Shown in pieces: positions 1 through 11,246 of a stretch of DNA of 64,000 bases. The notes below the pieces were generated by a model. The model was not told the origin of the DNA and made no database searches. It was given only the letters and a program-made list of their open reading frames with translations. The stretch is from Bryopsis sp. KO-2023 (taxonomy: Eukaryota; Chlorophyta; Ulvophyceae; Bryopsidales; Bryopsidaceae). Positions within the stretch are counted from its first letter, which is position 1; the number at the start of each line of letters is the position of its first letter. The position numbers and the translations under genes were made by a program. Where the stretch lies: the NCBI GenBank assembly GCA_030272585.1, contig BSYQ01000006.1, forward strand, positions 439,001 through 503,000. Reading direction: 5' to 3'.

Positions 1-45
1 AGAAGTTTTCTTCTCGTTTTCTCACGTCTGAATCAGAGTCTTAAA
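1..45 (+). CDS. C-terminal end of a beta-helix membrane-protein paralog (partial)
   Basis: The first 45 bases match the last codons of the full-length gene that ends at 47880. Both read EKFSS just before the stop. This copy then has an extra ten bases (about 15-24) that shift the end, giving a slightly longer tail before TAA at 43-45. The alignment continues without a break into the 3' flank, so this is the end of a real paralog whose body lies left of the window. The shared end and flank show a segmental duplication rather than a retrocopy. Only about 14 codons are visible, so the paralog's integrity cannot be judged. Confidence 0.6.
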
Positions 46-925
46 TTTTGCGTCCAAGAGTGTCAGTTTTTGATTTTTTCCTTTTTTTTGTTTTGGAAGG
101 CTTATTAACGGTTGTGTTGTTGGGCATATATATATATATTGAGGGCAGTTTGGATAACTTTGGCATTCTATTTTTTTTTCTTTTGGGGGGGTATGGGTTT
201 ACAGCATCAATTTCGTTGCAGGGAGAGGTAAGCTGAGACTTTCGTCTTTTTTTTTGCTGGAATAATTGTTGTTCGAACATTATCCTTTTTATTCCCATTC
301 TCCTCGTTGTGAGACGGGTGGATATTTTTGTATGAAAATTATTACGGGAATTTGATTTTTTTTTTTTTTATTTTCTTTTGTGGTTCTACTATTTGGTGTG
401 AGGGTACTTCTTTTTGGTCTTGCTTTTTTTTTCTATTTTGGGGTTGTGGGTTGGACACTTCTGTTGAGGGGAGGTGTTGTACTTTTTTAAGATCAAGTTG
501 TAGGAAGGAAACATAATTACATAATCGTCACTATCACTGCTGCAGTCACAAATAAACGTCGCAAGAAGGAAGGCAATCATTGCCTTACGATAAGAAAGCA
601 CCCGTCCAGCTCAGTCGCCACCCCAGAAAGCGACCATCCGCATGCGCAACCCCTTTTATTCTCTTGTGTTTTGGCCAACGACCTTCCAGGAAAACGCGCT
701 AAAAAAAAGACATACGAACAAGAAAGCTCACACCAGATCTCACTGAAGGTCTGACTGTGGTTGCTCCAACACTCAACACTTGGATGTTCGTTTGTTCTTT
801 GGGTATTGTATTGTCACTATAGTCGTCCCCTCCTTCAGACCTGGCGTCAGTAAATACAACTCTCATTTTCGTTATCCACCGCTTCCAAACTCTCCTCCTC
901 CACACAGGTGCAATAAGGGACAGTT
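46..925 (+). repeat. Segmental duplication copy 1 (3' flank of the membrane-protein gene)
   Basis: This stretch aligns base by base with 47881-48810. Shared landmarks are the bases after the stop (aatcagagt), the GTTGTGTTG region, the block around ccatccgcatgcgcaaccc and the ctccacacaggtgca block. Divergence is moderate, with many small indels. Copy 1 lacks the 188-bp insertion present in copy 2 and so gives the empty site at about 851-859. I see no convincing gene inside. Confidence 0.8.
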
Positions 926-1706
926 GTTCCCGTCCCAACAGAGGAAACTATCGTATCCTCAAAATCTTGGTGTCTGTAGAAAAGTCTTATCCACAAATTG
1001 AAGGCATGGAGTGCGGTGCTGAGGTGGTCCCTCGCCCCACACGAAGCTATGGCCAAAACATTCTTCCAATTCGAATTCCAGATTATATTGGGTCTCTTCT
1101 CGCCGCCATATCCAGAGGTTTTTATTCTCGCTCCCTAGATATTCAATTTCACGATCGCTACCCTCGGCTTGTGGTCCAGCAGATCAAATGCTATATTTCG
1201 CTACTGATGTATGTCTTTTATCATGAAAGATACTGTGGTGGTGAGAGACGCAGAAATTCAATGATAAACGCGGCCGTCCTGCCGAACAACTTTCCACAGG
1301 GCACATTCGATGCTGTGTGGTGATTTCGTCATTGCAAGAATTACACAACACACACAAGAATACTATATGCAGAAAGGATTCAATCCTTCTAAGGCGAGTA
1401 ACGCCGAGAAACGAGACTTTTTGACAAACAAACAAACAAAAATCGGATTACATTGTGGAGGGGAATTACCGCTATCTCCTTTAACAATGACTTTCAAAAA
1501 ACAAAATCCAAAAATGTTCATGTACGCTCAGTTCTAGAGAATATGACCCCCGAGAGGATATTCCGACAAAAAAAAAGCTGCCTGCCCTTGATCTGGTCCA
1601 CTAAGAAACCCCCTCAAAGATCGACAAGCAAACAAAACTTGAGTCTCCTCGACACACCAGACCTTTTTCGTATAATTGCTCGATTAATCGAACCATACTT
1701 GCGCAT
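926..1706. other. Intergenic, no gene recognised
   Basis: Several open frames of 60-118 codons exist on both strands, but none shows a domain, a consistent splice pattern or a family resemblance. The sequence is AT-rich with short A-runs. Confidence 0.5.
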
Positions 1707-2206
1707 TTAACGGCAGCAGACTTGATATGTGTCCGGGTAATTAATTTGTGTTGATGGATGGCCGCCCCGTTCGCATTCGTCTAAGTCCTGGTAGAGCCTA
1801 TACATGCAAAAGTCATCCGTGTGCCTGCAGGTGATGCAATTGCCTGCAAAAACAGTTTCACCACGTCAATTACTTGCATACGCTTCGTGCTGCGGACACA
1901 CCACCCACCATCGATAACACCAAAAAGAAAAAAGAACGGAGAATCACACAAACCGATAAGGCCGAGAACGATGGGTTTCGTTCGTGTGAAATGCAGGTTC
2001 ACTGAAACAAGAAGGTTTCGAAGAAATGTCCCCGCACACACTCTGCTTGTACCTGGCCCAAAGTTCTCCTGTGGACCGTTGGGTGTTGGGTTGGATAACC
2101 ATGACCCGAAGTGAACGTCCTCCACAATGTCAGCTATTGGCCTTGAGGACACTCTGACTGTCGCGGCCACGAGGACCAACATAGCGAGCGCAACCACTTT
2201 CGACAT
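1707..2206 (-). CDS. Small secreted six-cysteine peptide (two exons)
   Basis: Model: complement(join(1707..1843,2053..2206)), 96 residues. The ATG at 2206 opens a signal peptide (MSKVVALAMLVLVAATVRVS) followed by a short propeptide-like stretch rich in N, P and G. The donor after 2053 (CCAG/GTACAAG) and the acceptor before 1843 (TTTTTGCAG) join phase 1 to phase 1. The second exon carries all six mature cysteines in the pattern C-x2-C-x6-C-x10-C-x17-CC and ends at a TAA one residue after the CC pair. The layout (signal, spacer, compact three-disulphide module) is typical of secreted antimicrobial, signalling or toxin-like peptides. I do not recognise the family and assign no function. A TATA box sits about 100 bp upstream of the ATG. 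The gene stands alone. Confidence 0.7.
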
Positions 2207-2303
2207 TGTACGCACAGCACTCAGCACTTCCCTGGACCGGCTCAGATGTATTCAACGGTGAGTGAACGCGTCAAATGGTTTGGTAGGAGGGAAGCGAAGG
2301 CTT

Positions 2304-2313
2304 GATTTATAAG
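2304..2313 (-). promoter_or_regulatory. TATA box of the secreted peptide gene
   Basis: On the minus strand the sequence reads CTTATAAATC, a strong TATA match about 100 bp upstream of the ATG at 2206. That spacing would leave a 5' UTR of about 70 bases. Confidence 0.5.
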
Positions 2314-2379
2314 GCAAGGCGACCCGCAGCACAGGCTGGATCTGGCCACATATGCATCTGTTGCTGGAAAAGCGATCGA

Positions 2380-4340
2380 AATGAAGGTGTTTGGTGGAAC
2401 AAGGACCATTAATGATTCAAGCGGATCCATGAATAAGTTAATGCACAGGGCTCGCCGTGTTGATCACGGGCCTCGCCGTGTTGAACACGGGGTTCTGCCG
2501 GCTGTCGGGTTTGGACAGGCAGGGTTGCCAGAAACGTATTTTAGTAAAATGCGTGGCCCATATTATACGATCTGTGGGGATTGCCGCTTGGTAGTCGATC
2601 TGTGTTATATGCGGGTCAGATCGGAAAGCTGGCGTTGAGACGTGAGCAAAGCTCGGTACTTAAGAAGCAGTTGACACTTCTTTCCTTACATAGAGTGTGA
2701 TCCGTCGAAACGGATATTTTTCATGCTACAACAGTCCTTAAGCTTAAGGGTTCCGATAATTTTCGATGAGATTTGAACAGAGAAGTTCCCAGTGGCAGGA
2801 GCTCTTCCGCCGTCTGGAAAATTTTTGCACAGTTGCTTTTTCCTCTTAATTTGGCGGATGGCTTTGCAAGAAAAGCTTTTAGCAGCTGTCATCAAATCCC
2901 ACACCTGTAAAAAACTCTTTTCCAGTGTATTGTGCCAGCCAGCCAGTCAGTCCAGAGAACCATACGCAAAACAGGTTCTACATCGTTCGTTCGTTTCTAA
3001 CGCAACCACTCTTTTTTCCAAAACAAAGGGCCCACAGAAAATTCGTGATCAGTGGACTTTACATGACAAACTTTGAATTGAATTCCATCCCCTCATCTTC
3101 CCAGCATCCCTTTGGAATACTTAGTCCATTGGAACCTTGTGTGTTGAGTAGAGGAAACGCAGAGCTGAAAAAGGCCAAAGGCGAAGAATGCTCATCAGAG
3201 TGAGTATTGTAGCCAACGGCACTATTTTGTTCCAAGGTTGATCCAGTAATGTTCAGGGTTCAACCAAGTTGGTTTCTCCAGTCTGCCACTCAATCATCCA
3301 AAAAAAACATTAAAAAAAGTTGTCAGAAGCAGTTTTGTTTTCAGATTTTTTTTCTAATTCCGCTTGAACGAATTATTGCCTTTTGAAAGCCAACAATTCC
3401 TTGTTTTTTTTCCTAAATCAACCAATCAATCAATCAATGATTACATGTTGCCTAAATCAATATGCCATATTGTGGGAAGGGCTAATTCAATTGGGTAGGT
3501 TGTACAGTTAGAGCTTTAGGTTGTGGTATTTGAAGGGACTTTGGTTGGAACAGGGGTCGTACAATATGTATTTCGTGCACCAAACTATTAGCAGAGCTCA
3601 ATTTTGAAGAGGCATCGAACGTCCACTCATCGCAACCTGCAAGGGTTTGGGAGGGTCAGAATTGACTAACCCTCGTACTTCCTGGGACCTGAATCCCCCG
3701 TCCGCCATGCAAGAGTCTTTCTGGTTCAATATTAGGAGCATCCGATAAAAAAGATGCAGCATGTTGTGACGTTCAGCCAGAAAAAGTTTGAATTGCACTG
3801 CTGATGATGGATTAGCCAAGCACATTGACACATGCTGATTGAAATCCTTTGGGGGCAAAAAGACACTGTGGGAGCACATACGGTGAAGAAAATTTAGCTG
3901 AATCTGTCTGACATCACTGTTTCTTCTTTCCCATGGCCTCAAATCCACCTTCAATTATAATTCACATGGATCTGAGCCAATTCCAGCCCTTCACAAATGA
4001 GATTATAGTTTGTGCATCCCTGACAATAGTTGGCTGAATCCATATTCCTCGGTGTTGCTCCGACAAACTGCAGGTCATTTCAATTTCAAAGGTTTTTTGG
4101 GCCAAGTGTGTTCCTCTAGTCAGGAGCCTTCTGGAATTTGTTTATGCATGTATTGAATCCTTGAGAATATTACAAAAGGTTTGCAGAAACATGCCTGCCT
4201 AGCCATCACCCCCAACATCACAATCAAAACAAGAAAGCAAAAATTCAAAGAAACACGGCTTCCAACACTCGTCAAACTGTCAAACTCTATTTTTCCAACA
4301 GACGCTTTCCCCCAGGAAAAGCATTTTTACATCCTCCTTC
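2380..4340. other. Intergenic; one doubtful open frame at 3598-3954 (minus)
   Basis: The minus-strand frame 3598-3954 (118 codons, starting MKVDLRPWERRN) has a balanced amino-acid composition and includes CSHSVFLPPKDFNQHVSMC. No domain, partner exon or homology is evident. The remainder is AT-rich, with a small tandem of AATC units near 3420-3440. Nothing else is supported. Confidence 0.3.
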
Positions 4341-4346
4341 CAGGAA

Positions 4347-4979
4347 TCACACTTTGTCATGCCACTTCGGCCTTCGCTTTTTCCGCCCTCTGTTCAACAG
4401 ACTCTGTTCCTTCCTCCATTTTTCATTCAGAGCATCTCTGGTGGGGGCTTCAGGCAGCGTTTCCTCCAACACTTTCATGGCAGTGTCCAATGGATTCGAC
4501 AGAAATTCTGGATTGCTGTGCACCTCCCGAATTTTCTCATTGAATTCGGCCATCATCCTTAGCCTGTTGCTTTGTTTTCTCATGTTCATCCTGGCCAACT
4601 GTCGCCTGGCAGCCTTTTTATTGGCGTCCACCTCCGCTTCCCCAAGTTCGTTCAAGACTGCGTCGAATGAAAACACCGCCGAGTTCTGCACCCTCGCCGC
4701 CTTCCTTTTCATATTCTTCGTTTTCACACCCAGGGTCGCTTTCCCCACCTTGTCCAGAAGCCCCGTCACTTTCTTTAACTTCCTCTCTACCTTGGTTGGT
4801 CTTTGAGATTCTTTTGCCTCCCCCTCCGCTGCCACGACCTCATTTCGGACGTCGGCTTCCCCCTCACTGACGTCCCCGTCGCCCTCCATCGCATCGTTCG
4901 CGCATCTTTCTTGGTGGAGCTTTTCGAACGCTGCCCTCAGCCTTTTTCGACCGGCCCTCTCCTTCTTAGGTTTACCCAT
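4347..4979 (-). CDS. SLX9-like ribosome biogenesis protein
   Basis: Single exon of 210 residues. The start is the ATG at 4979 (MGKPKKERAGRKRL); the frame is open further upstream, but that part looks non-coding and lies in the divergent promoter. The protein is very basic, with Lys/Arg runs at both ends and an acidic Glu patch near residues 37-65. The order of short motifs fits the SLX9/FAM207 family: a Lys-rich helix (KVERKLKKVTGLLDKV), an FSFDAVL segment, a basic helix, then FNEKIREVHSNPEFLSNPLD near the C terminus, which corresponds to the conserved tail of SLX9 (Glu/Phe helix, short loop, 'NPL'). SLX9 proteins act in the nucleolus in small-subunit pre-rRNA processing and 40S export. The match rests on motif order rather than an alignment. 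Another nucleolar basic protein remains possible. Confidence 0.5.
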   Translation of the reverse strand: MGKPKKERAGRKRLRAAFEKLHQERCANDAMEGDGDVSEGEADVRNEVVAAEGEAKESQRPTKVERKLKKVTGLLDKVGKATLGVKTKNMKRKAARVQNSAVFSFDAVLNELGEAEVDANKKAARRQLARMNMRKQSNRLRMMAEFNEKIREVHSNPEFLSNPLDTAMKVLEETLPEAPTRDALNEKWRKEQSLLNRGRKKRRPKWHDKV

Positions 4980-5181
4980 GGCGATCAACCCCTGGCGAAC
5001 GACTCGCTTGCCGAAATCAAATCCCACAGAAAGGAAAAGTGGCCCCACAGAAAAGCACAAACTCCAAAAATAAAAGCTCGGTATGTCGTACGATGTGACG
5101 AGTACGTCATTTTCTAAAAGGGCAAAACTACATAAAGAAGTGCTCGCTCCACTGGGTTTTCGAAAGCGCAGGCTCGCCAGA
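4980..5181. promoter_or_regulatory. Divergent promoter between SLX9-like gene and NDUFA2
   Basis: Only 202 bp separate the two divergent start codons. The interval has no TATA box. It contains TGACG and TACGTCA close together at about 5096-5108, resembling CRE/bZIP-type sites. A shared housekeeping promoter is the simplest reading. Confidence 0.45.
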
Positions 5182-6848
5182 ATGTCGTGGAAATCCACGC
5201 TGTCCAAAAACTTGAACGAGCTCAGGTAGGGGCAAGCACAGCGACTTTCCTTTCAACCACCAAAAAAAAAAGCCGAAAGACGGGGGAGGAGGAGTTCTGT
5301 GAACCCCAAGGATTTGCAACCCATTTGTGTTTTCGAGGTTTCATAATCCTGGGTGGATAAAACCAAGTGTCCTGGGAGACTTGGCAGGATTATTTGGAAT
5401 GATTGTGGATCGGTGTAGAGCTCTTCCATTCTGTGCTTTCCTTTTTTTTCCTTTTTTTTTTTTGCAAATGTGAAACACTGAGGCTTGATGTAACCCCTGG
5501 ACAAATGAGTGCAAATTATTGATATGAGTAATCAGCCGAGCTCCCCATGTCTGTGGATATCGCATTGCCGCTGTGACAAATAGCAGTTTTTTAGTTACGA
5601 TGCGGGCTGTGGATTTCATTGTTGACCTTTTTTTGGGGTCTTTTTCTGCCACTTTTTCAGGATCCACCTCTGTCAAACTTCTGAGGGAAGCAAAGGAGTT
5701 CGGTAAGAAACAATCCTACTATTTTGATTTATTTTGAGAAACAGAAAAGAAATAAATATCGTTTAGTTTTGCGAAGTTTAGTATCCGTCCATGAACTGAC
5801 CAGGGAATACATAGGGTCTGCTGTTTTTAACAATTCTGTCGATTTTCCTTTGGAGAGGTAGCGGTTTCCCTTATGAATGGTTTCCTTCAAAAAAGTTTCC
5901 ATCTCCAAATGAGCATGCAGGAAGGAATAAAAGAAAATTATTTTGAGACCCTTAATGAGCCAATTCTTAAACTGTGATTAAGGGGAATTTTTGTGCATCA
6001 TATTTGCATACAGACAGATTCGTGTTCCATGCTCTCCAAATTTAAACTTGTTTTCGGTAGATCGTGCGTGCCATTTCTGTTCATTCTGTGGGAAAACAAA
6101 TCGGGCCAAGCGTGGTCCCCCTCTTGATAATCGATTTCAATTTGCATTGTTTTTTTGGTTTTTTTAGTTTTTTTTTATCCCCAAGGTCACATGAACTGAT
6201 GTTGTTTGTGTTGATAACAGAGAATTTCTGTTTGGGAACTATGTGGAGCTGAAAAAAGCCAATCCTAAATTTCCCTTTCTTGTAAGGGAGGCTAGCCAAG
6301 TGGAAGCCAAACTGATTGCAAGATACGGTGAGAAGAGCTGCCTCCTTTTGTTCAACTGTCCAAGTTTGACCAGTCATGGAATGAAAATGTAACCTCACAC
6401 TTTTGCTTATTTATGTGTGTGGGGAAAAAAGGTTATATAGAGACACACTTTTGTTTCACATTTCCATTTCATTATAGGAAACAGGATAGCATCAAGAATG
6501 GGCAATGCTTTCCCAATCCCCCCTCCAAAGAAAAGAATATAGAAACACTGACAGAAAAAAAGTGAGAGAGGTTTGTGTTCATTCCTGTATTTCTTTTGGT
6601 AAACAGCTAAAACCAGTTGGAAGGTCTGTTTGATTGCACCAGGATCTTGACAGGTCAATTCAGTTGTTGTTTTTTCCGTTTAGCAAGGAGGAAAGTTGCT
6701 GGGTGATTGTCATGTTTCAGATTTTGGCACCGAGGCCTCAGTGTCCATCGAAGGCAAGGATTCAGCATCTATTTTGAAGGATCTTGAAAAACTGGTCAAG
6801 GAAGGAGAATCAATGCCCAGGTCTGACTGCAGCAGTCATACAAACTGA
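5182..6848 (+). CDS. NDUFA2: NADH dehydrogenase [ubiquinone] 1 alpha subcomplex subunit 2 (complex I B8)
   Basis: Model: join(5182..5225,5661..5702,6221..6327,6721..6848), 106 residues. All introns are GT-AG and all phases agree. The N terminus [15 protein letters not shown] is the family signature (animal and plant proteins begin almost identically). It is followed by the LCQTS segment, the conserved FxxxNYxxLKxxNPxFPxLxRE block in exon 3 and the ARYDFG motif across the exon 3/4 junction. The fold is thioredoxin-like (L51/S25/CI-B8). NDUFA2 is an accessory subunit of the matrix arm of mitochondrial complex I. The usual second cysteine in the 'RECSG' region is replaced (REASQ), whereas Cys19 is kept, so the disulphide described for other eukaryotes cannot form. 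The C terminus has a short Ser-rich extension. It is divergent from the SLX9-like gene. Confidence 0.93.
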
Positions 6849-7392
6849 ACAACCTTGCGTTCAGCCAGACGCTGTTTTTTTCTTTATTTGTCATGTATTT
6901 TATTCTCCTTTCCTTTTCTGAAGGTTGTATGTTTGTTTTCTTGCTTTTATTTTGGTTTTGACAGGTCAGCGTAATGGTTTTCAGATTCCTGGAGTTCACT
7001 ACTGTGACTCTCATTTTTCGTTTCGCGAGAAGCGTGTACAAGAAGAAAGCGGGGGGTTTACTGGCCTGGATTGTGTCGCAATCAGTAACATTATGAGCAA
7101 ATGCCAGATTTACAATTTTCCAGTCAAAATGCATCAGCATTGCCAATTGGTTTCGTGGCAAATGCCGCAAATTCCCTCCATGGTGTCTTTTTGCTCCACC
7201 TTTTGCTTGTCAGCGGTTTCTTCCAATTTAAGTGGCAATCCCTCACCTCCATGAGCGAAAGTAGGTCAGGAAGGCACCCCGTCGGGGCAGCATCCCATGA
7301 CTCAATCAAAGCAACCATGGCTGTAATCGACCATAAGTGTCTGAAAGAAAAAAGAGTTGCATTATACATTAATTGCCAGAAATAAAGACATG

Positions 7393-10300
7393 CTAGCAGC
7401 TACCCATCTCCTCAAGTCCAAGCAACACGGCAAAATTCTTCGCGTTCACTACATCCGGGATCGCCTCCTCCACATTGTCAGTCCCTGTTAACAACTCCAA
7501 AGCATCCAAGAGCTCCTCTTCAGGCAAAGACTCCCCATTGTTTAACAACATTTCCACCAGCCGCCCCCTGTCAACCTCCCCATTCGGACCTCCAAGAGTC
7601 CGAAACGCGTTTTCCAGCTCTTCCTGAGAAATTGACACTTCCGGCCTGTATCGTATGTACAGGGAAAGAAACGTGTCGAAGTTGATCGACTCTGGCGCTG
7701 ATTTACCCTTGGCATCTGCTTGGTAGTTCAACTCTTCTGTCATTGATTGGATTTCTGCTTGCGAGGGGTAGTACCCTAGAGCTCTCATCAAATTGGCCAT
7801 GTGATCGATAGGAACCCTCCCAGTAATGCGCCGTTCTTCGGTTGTGTCCTCCCCTTGGCAGCGAATCTGAGTATAGTAAAAGTAATCTTGTATTTCTCCC
7901 AAGACGTCAGGGTCGACGATTTTCGACCAATCAACTCCATTCTTTTCACACTCGTCGAACGCCAGATCCATGCTTGTTGTGTCGATTTCCCATAGATTTA
8001 CAGCCCCGTTTTCGCCAAGCGTTACCAGCTTCCGACCATCAAACGAAACACCCACCGATTTGATCGGGCAGGGCTGAGCAATGACTCCCATCGTTGTCGT
8101 GCCCAGTCTTGGAGGCCAGCTCATTAGGCCCGCCACGCTATCGGCTGTGGAGTATGCAAGGTAATTGCGTCCGGCGTTTTCCGACCGAAACACGAGAATT
8201 TTCGTGATATGGCTTCCAAAGGAGGGTCCAAGGTAAGTTCCACAGTTTGCCTTCTGATCAGGGCTGAAAATTCGAACCTTGCTGGAGGTATCTACAGCGC
8301 AACACAGGAAAAGTTAAAAAAAAACCAAGGCGGCGCATATCCAGCCCCGGGACATGTCGGAAACATCCAGCAACAAAAATAAGTCGAGGAATTACCCGCC
8401 AGAATAAGCTCTGTATTTGCACTCCCTTTTGAGTAGTATGACAAGGGAGGCCCGAACGTCATTGCGGTGGGGGTGCCATCTGCACAGACCTTCATAACCG
8501 AAATAATCTGGACGCCTTTCTCGACGGATGATTGCTCTACGTCATATTCCACCAGACGATTGTCGAGTCCAAGCGAAAAAAGGCGCGTGTACCCGGATGG
8601 AGACTCCCCAAAATGAAGGCCCACTATTTGGTCCGAGTGCGACGCACACTTGCCAACATAATCCCATCGGTGCGTGCCTCGCTTCGTCTTCAAGTATCCG
8701 TAGATCAAGACGTGTTGCGACTCAGTGCCAATAGCCACGTGGCGGCCTAACGAACAATAAGCCAGACTTTTTCAGTGAGAAGTCTATGCAGTTTGCGCAC
8801 CTAGAGCTCATGTTCCACCCCAGTCAAGGTACGAACCTGTTGCAGAGCAAGCAACCCTCTGGATGGACGACCTGGTGTTGTGAAAATGAATCTTGTCTTC
8901 CAGTCCGCTCCCCTCCAACAGAAAAACTTGGCCAGTACCGAAGCCAATGGCGAGCATCGAGCCATCGCGAAAGTACCCCACGGCCGTTGCATTGAGATCC
9001 TCCCCTAGACATCGATCGACAAGTTTCTCGTGGCCGATCATATCCCATTTCTGGACTCTTCCCTTCTCCCCCACCACCACGAATTCAGGACGAAGAGGAT
9101 GAGTTACGAGTTCTGCTGTGTTGCACGCGATGCCGCCGACGAGGTTCTCTCGACCACTGCCCTCACTCCAGGTGCTGTGGAAACTGCGAGATTGAATCGC
9201 AGTGATGAACCCATTGCTCGTTCCAGCAACGAAGTCGGGCACGGAGAACCTACACGCGCAGAATCTTGGCTCAGGAATAACCGTGGGACAGAAATTCACT
9301 CAAGGGTTCAACAGTCTGATGCCATACCGAGTGCTTTCGTCGTCTAGCGTCTCGACTTTTGTTGGCCTTTCTGTTGAGAAAGATACAGAAGTGACAAGTC
9401 CATCTCCAACATCATCAAACCATGCCACCAGTCGCATGAGTGGATCAAAGAACTGGACCTGAGTGGTGCCACCGGATACAAGAAAACCGCCCTCAGCTCC
9501 AAGATACGCAACCTTTCCCCGCTGAATTCTCATCACTTTCACTGCGTGGCGATCGGTTGCCCTTGTACCCTGGTCGGCATACAGTCCTTGTTCCTCCCAC
9601 AAAACGACGTCTCCATCGACGGTCCCCGTAACCGCTTGTGTGGATCCTAACAACACATGTAGGACTCAGATCGAGCGCTCTATTCGTTCGACGGCCAGCC
9701 TGTGGAGGTTCAGGAAACGACCACACCTGGGAGGAACGCGGAGACCGTGAAATCTCCAACAACTTGCTTGAAATCCTTGGCATTCAGAGGTGGGGAGTAG
9801 TATGTGAAGGTTCTCGACTCCGGTAAGGTGTAGCTCCAGAAGTAAGTCCGTTGCTTGCCATTACTGATAATTTCCCCTTTGTTGTTGGTGTTGAATGCCA
9901 AATTGGTCTGTGGGTCTCCTTTTGGGATAGGACTGAGAACAACAGGCGTGGAGGGATCTCCGTCGATTAGATCCCACAAAGCGATCTGTGGCACACAACA
10001 GAAACTTGCAATTGCAATACGATCAATGCTACACATGCATATTTCTATCACAGATGTGTGCCATGTATTTCTGTTGATAGTGCTTGATCAAGCAAGAAAA
10101 AAACAAAGTACCTCTTGATCCCCCGACTCTGGATCTACAACTCCCATAGACACGAGGTAATGGCCGTCACCGCACAAATCGATTGCGCAACTTCCCAGAC
10201 GATGAGGATTGCTGATCAAGTAGACAGGAGTGCATGACTTGATGCTCCAGACAATTATCTGCGACTCGGGCCCAGAATCGGCCGTTGCAAGGACTGTTCT

Positions 10301-10734
10301 ATCTGCAGTTGTGGCCACGCTTGTGATAGAGGCGCGATGTCCTTGAAGCAATGTTTGGTGGCCATCATGTCGACTGAGAACGACGACGGTGTGCCCAGCA
10401 ACGTAGCACAACTTGTCGCTGAAGCCGTCCTTGCCGCACAATGTAGTCGTCAGGCTCAGTCTGCCCAATACTTCAATTCAGTTGTTCATCGATCATTTTT
10501 CTGGCGAGAAGATACTCGCTCCAGGACTGCTGTTAATTCCTTGCTTCCGACTGCTTACCGATAGGTTGACAACCCCGTTGTGCACATCGCCGGACATCGA
10601 GAACACCCATTTCTGAGTCTATTCACAAAGGAAACGAGCGTCAGTTTCGCACACCGGCCGTTCCCTGTTCGGCAAGATTTCGCACAACAAACGGTCAGGA
10701 CTCGCACCAGCGGCTGACTGGATCTAGTCGTCAT
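7393..10734 (-). CDS. CFAP251: Cilia- and flagella-associated protein 251 (WDR66), WD40 plus EF-hand protein
   Basis: Model: complement(join(7393..8291,8396..8746,8837..9249,9328..9646,9727..9985,10112..10429,10559..10618,10708..10734)), 881 residues. Every junction is GT-AG and every phase agrees. The start (MTTRSSQPL) leads through TQKWVFSM, VHNGVVNLS and YVAGHTVVVL into the first WD40 unit (LLQGH, LATAD, IIVW). Further WD40 blades follow (IALWDL, DVVLW). The last exon holds FRSENAGRNYLAYSTAD, VNLWEIDT, then two EF-hand-like helices (RVPIDHMANLMRALGYYPSQ; ELENAFRTLGGPNGEVDRGR). This order is diagnostic of CFAP251, a component of the calmodulin- and spoke-associated complex at the base of radial spoke 3 in motile axonemes. 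The long acidic N terminus of vertebrate homologs is absent, which is normal outside animals. It is divergent from the zinc-finger gene at 11247. Confidence 0.93.
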
Positions 10735-11246
10735 GTTGGTAGCGGTCTCAGGTGTTATTCGCCCGCGGCATTCCTTGTCTGGGAATCACTGCATGCCAGT
10801 TTCTGTCTAATTGCAACCGTAAGCACCGTTCGCTCGGTTGGAATTTGTGCGTTTTTATGACGTTCCAGCGACGACTCCTTCGATAGCGTATTGAAAAGTG
10901 GGCGGACGTTGCTCCCTTGTGTGGCGAAACTGTTTTCCACCCTCTTGTTTTTCTGAATTAGTCATATTTTGCCACGTCGTTCCTACGTCGTATCGCGCCG
11001 GTGGACTGATCCCAGAAAGCTTCGGATCGAAGAGCGATTGTTTTTGACAGACGCCATCCAACATCAATTTTCCCAGCCAAGAACAATCACGATAAGGGTT
11101 GCGGATATTGTGCGCTCTTCTGGAAGGCTTCTGTGGAGGAGAGGAAAAAAAAGCGAGAAAAAAAAATTCCACCACCTGTTCATATCGTGGTGTTGAGAAA
11201 AAAAAGGGCGCGCTGAACGCGACCAGACTGGGGTGTACAATTCTGA
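10735..11246. promoter_or_regulatory. Divergent intergenic region between CFAP251 and the zinc-finger gene
   Basis: This gap of 512 bp separates two start codons pointing away from each other. It has no TATA box near either ATG. A purine-rich stretch occurs near 11145-11210. Open frames here lack coding character. Confidence 0.35.
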
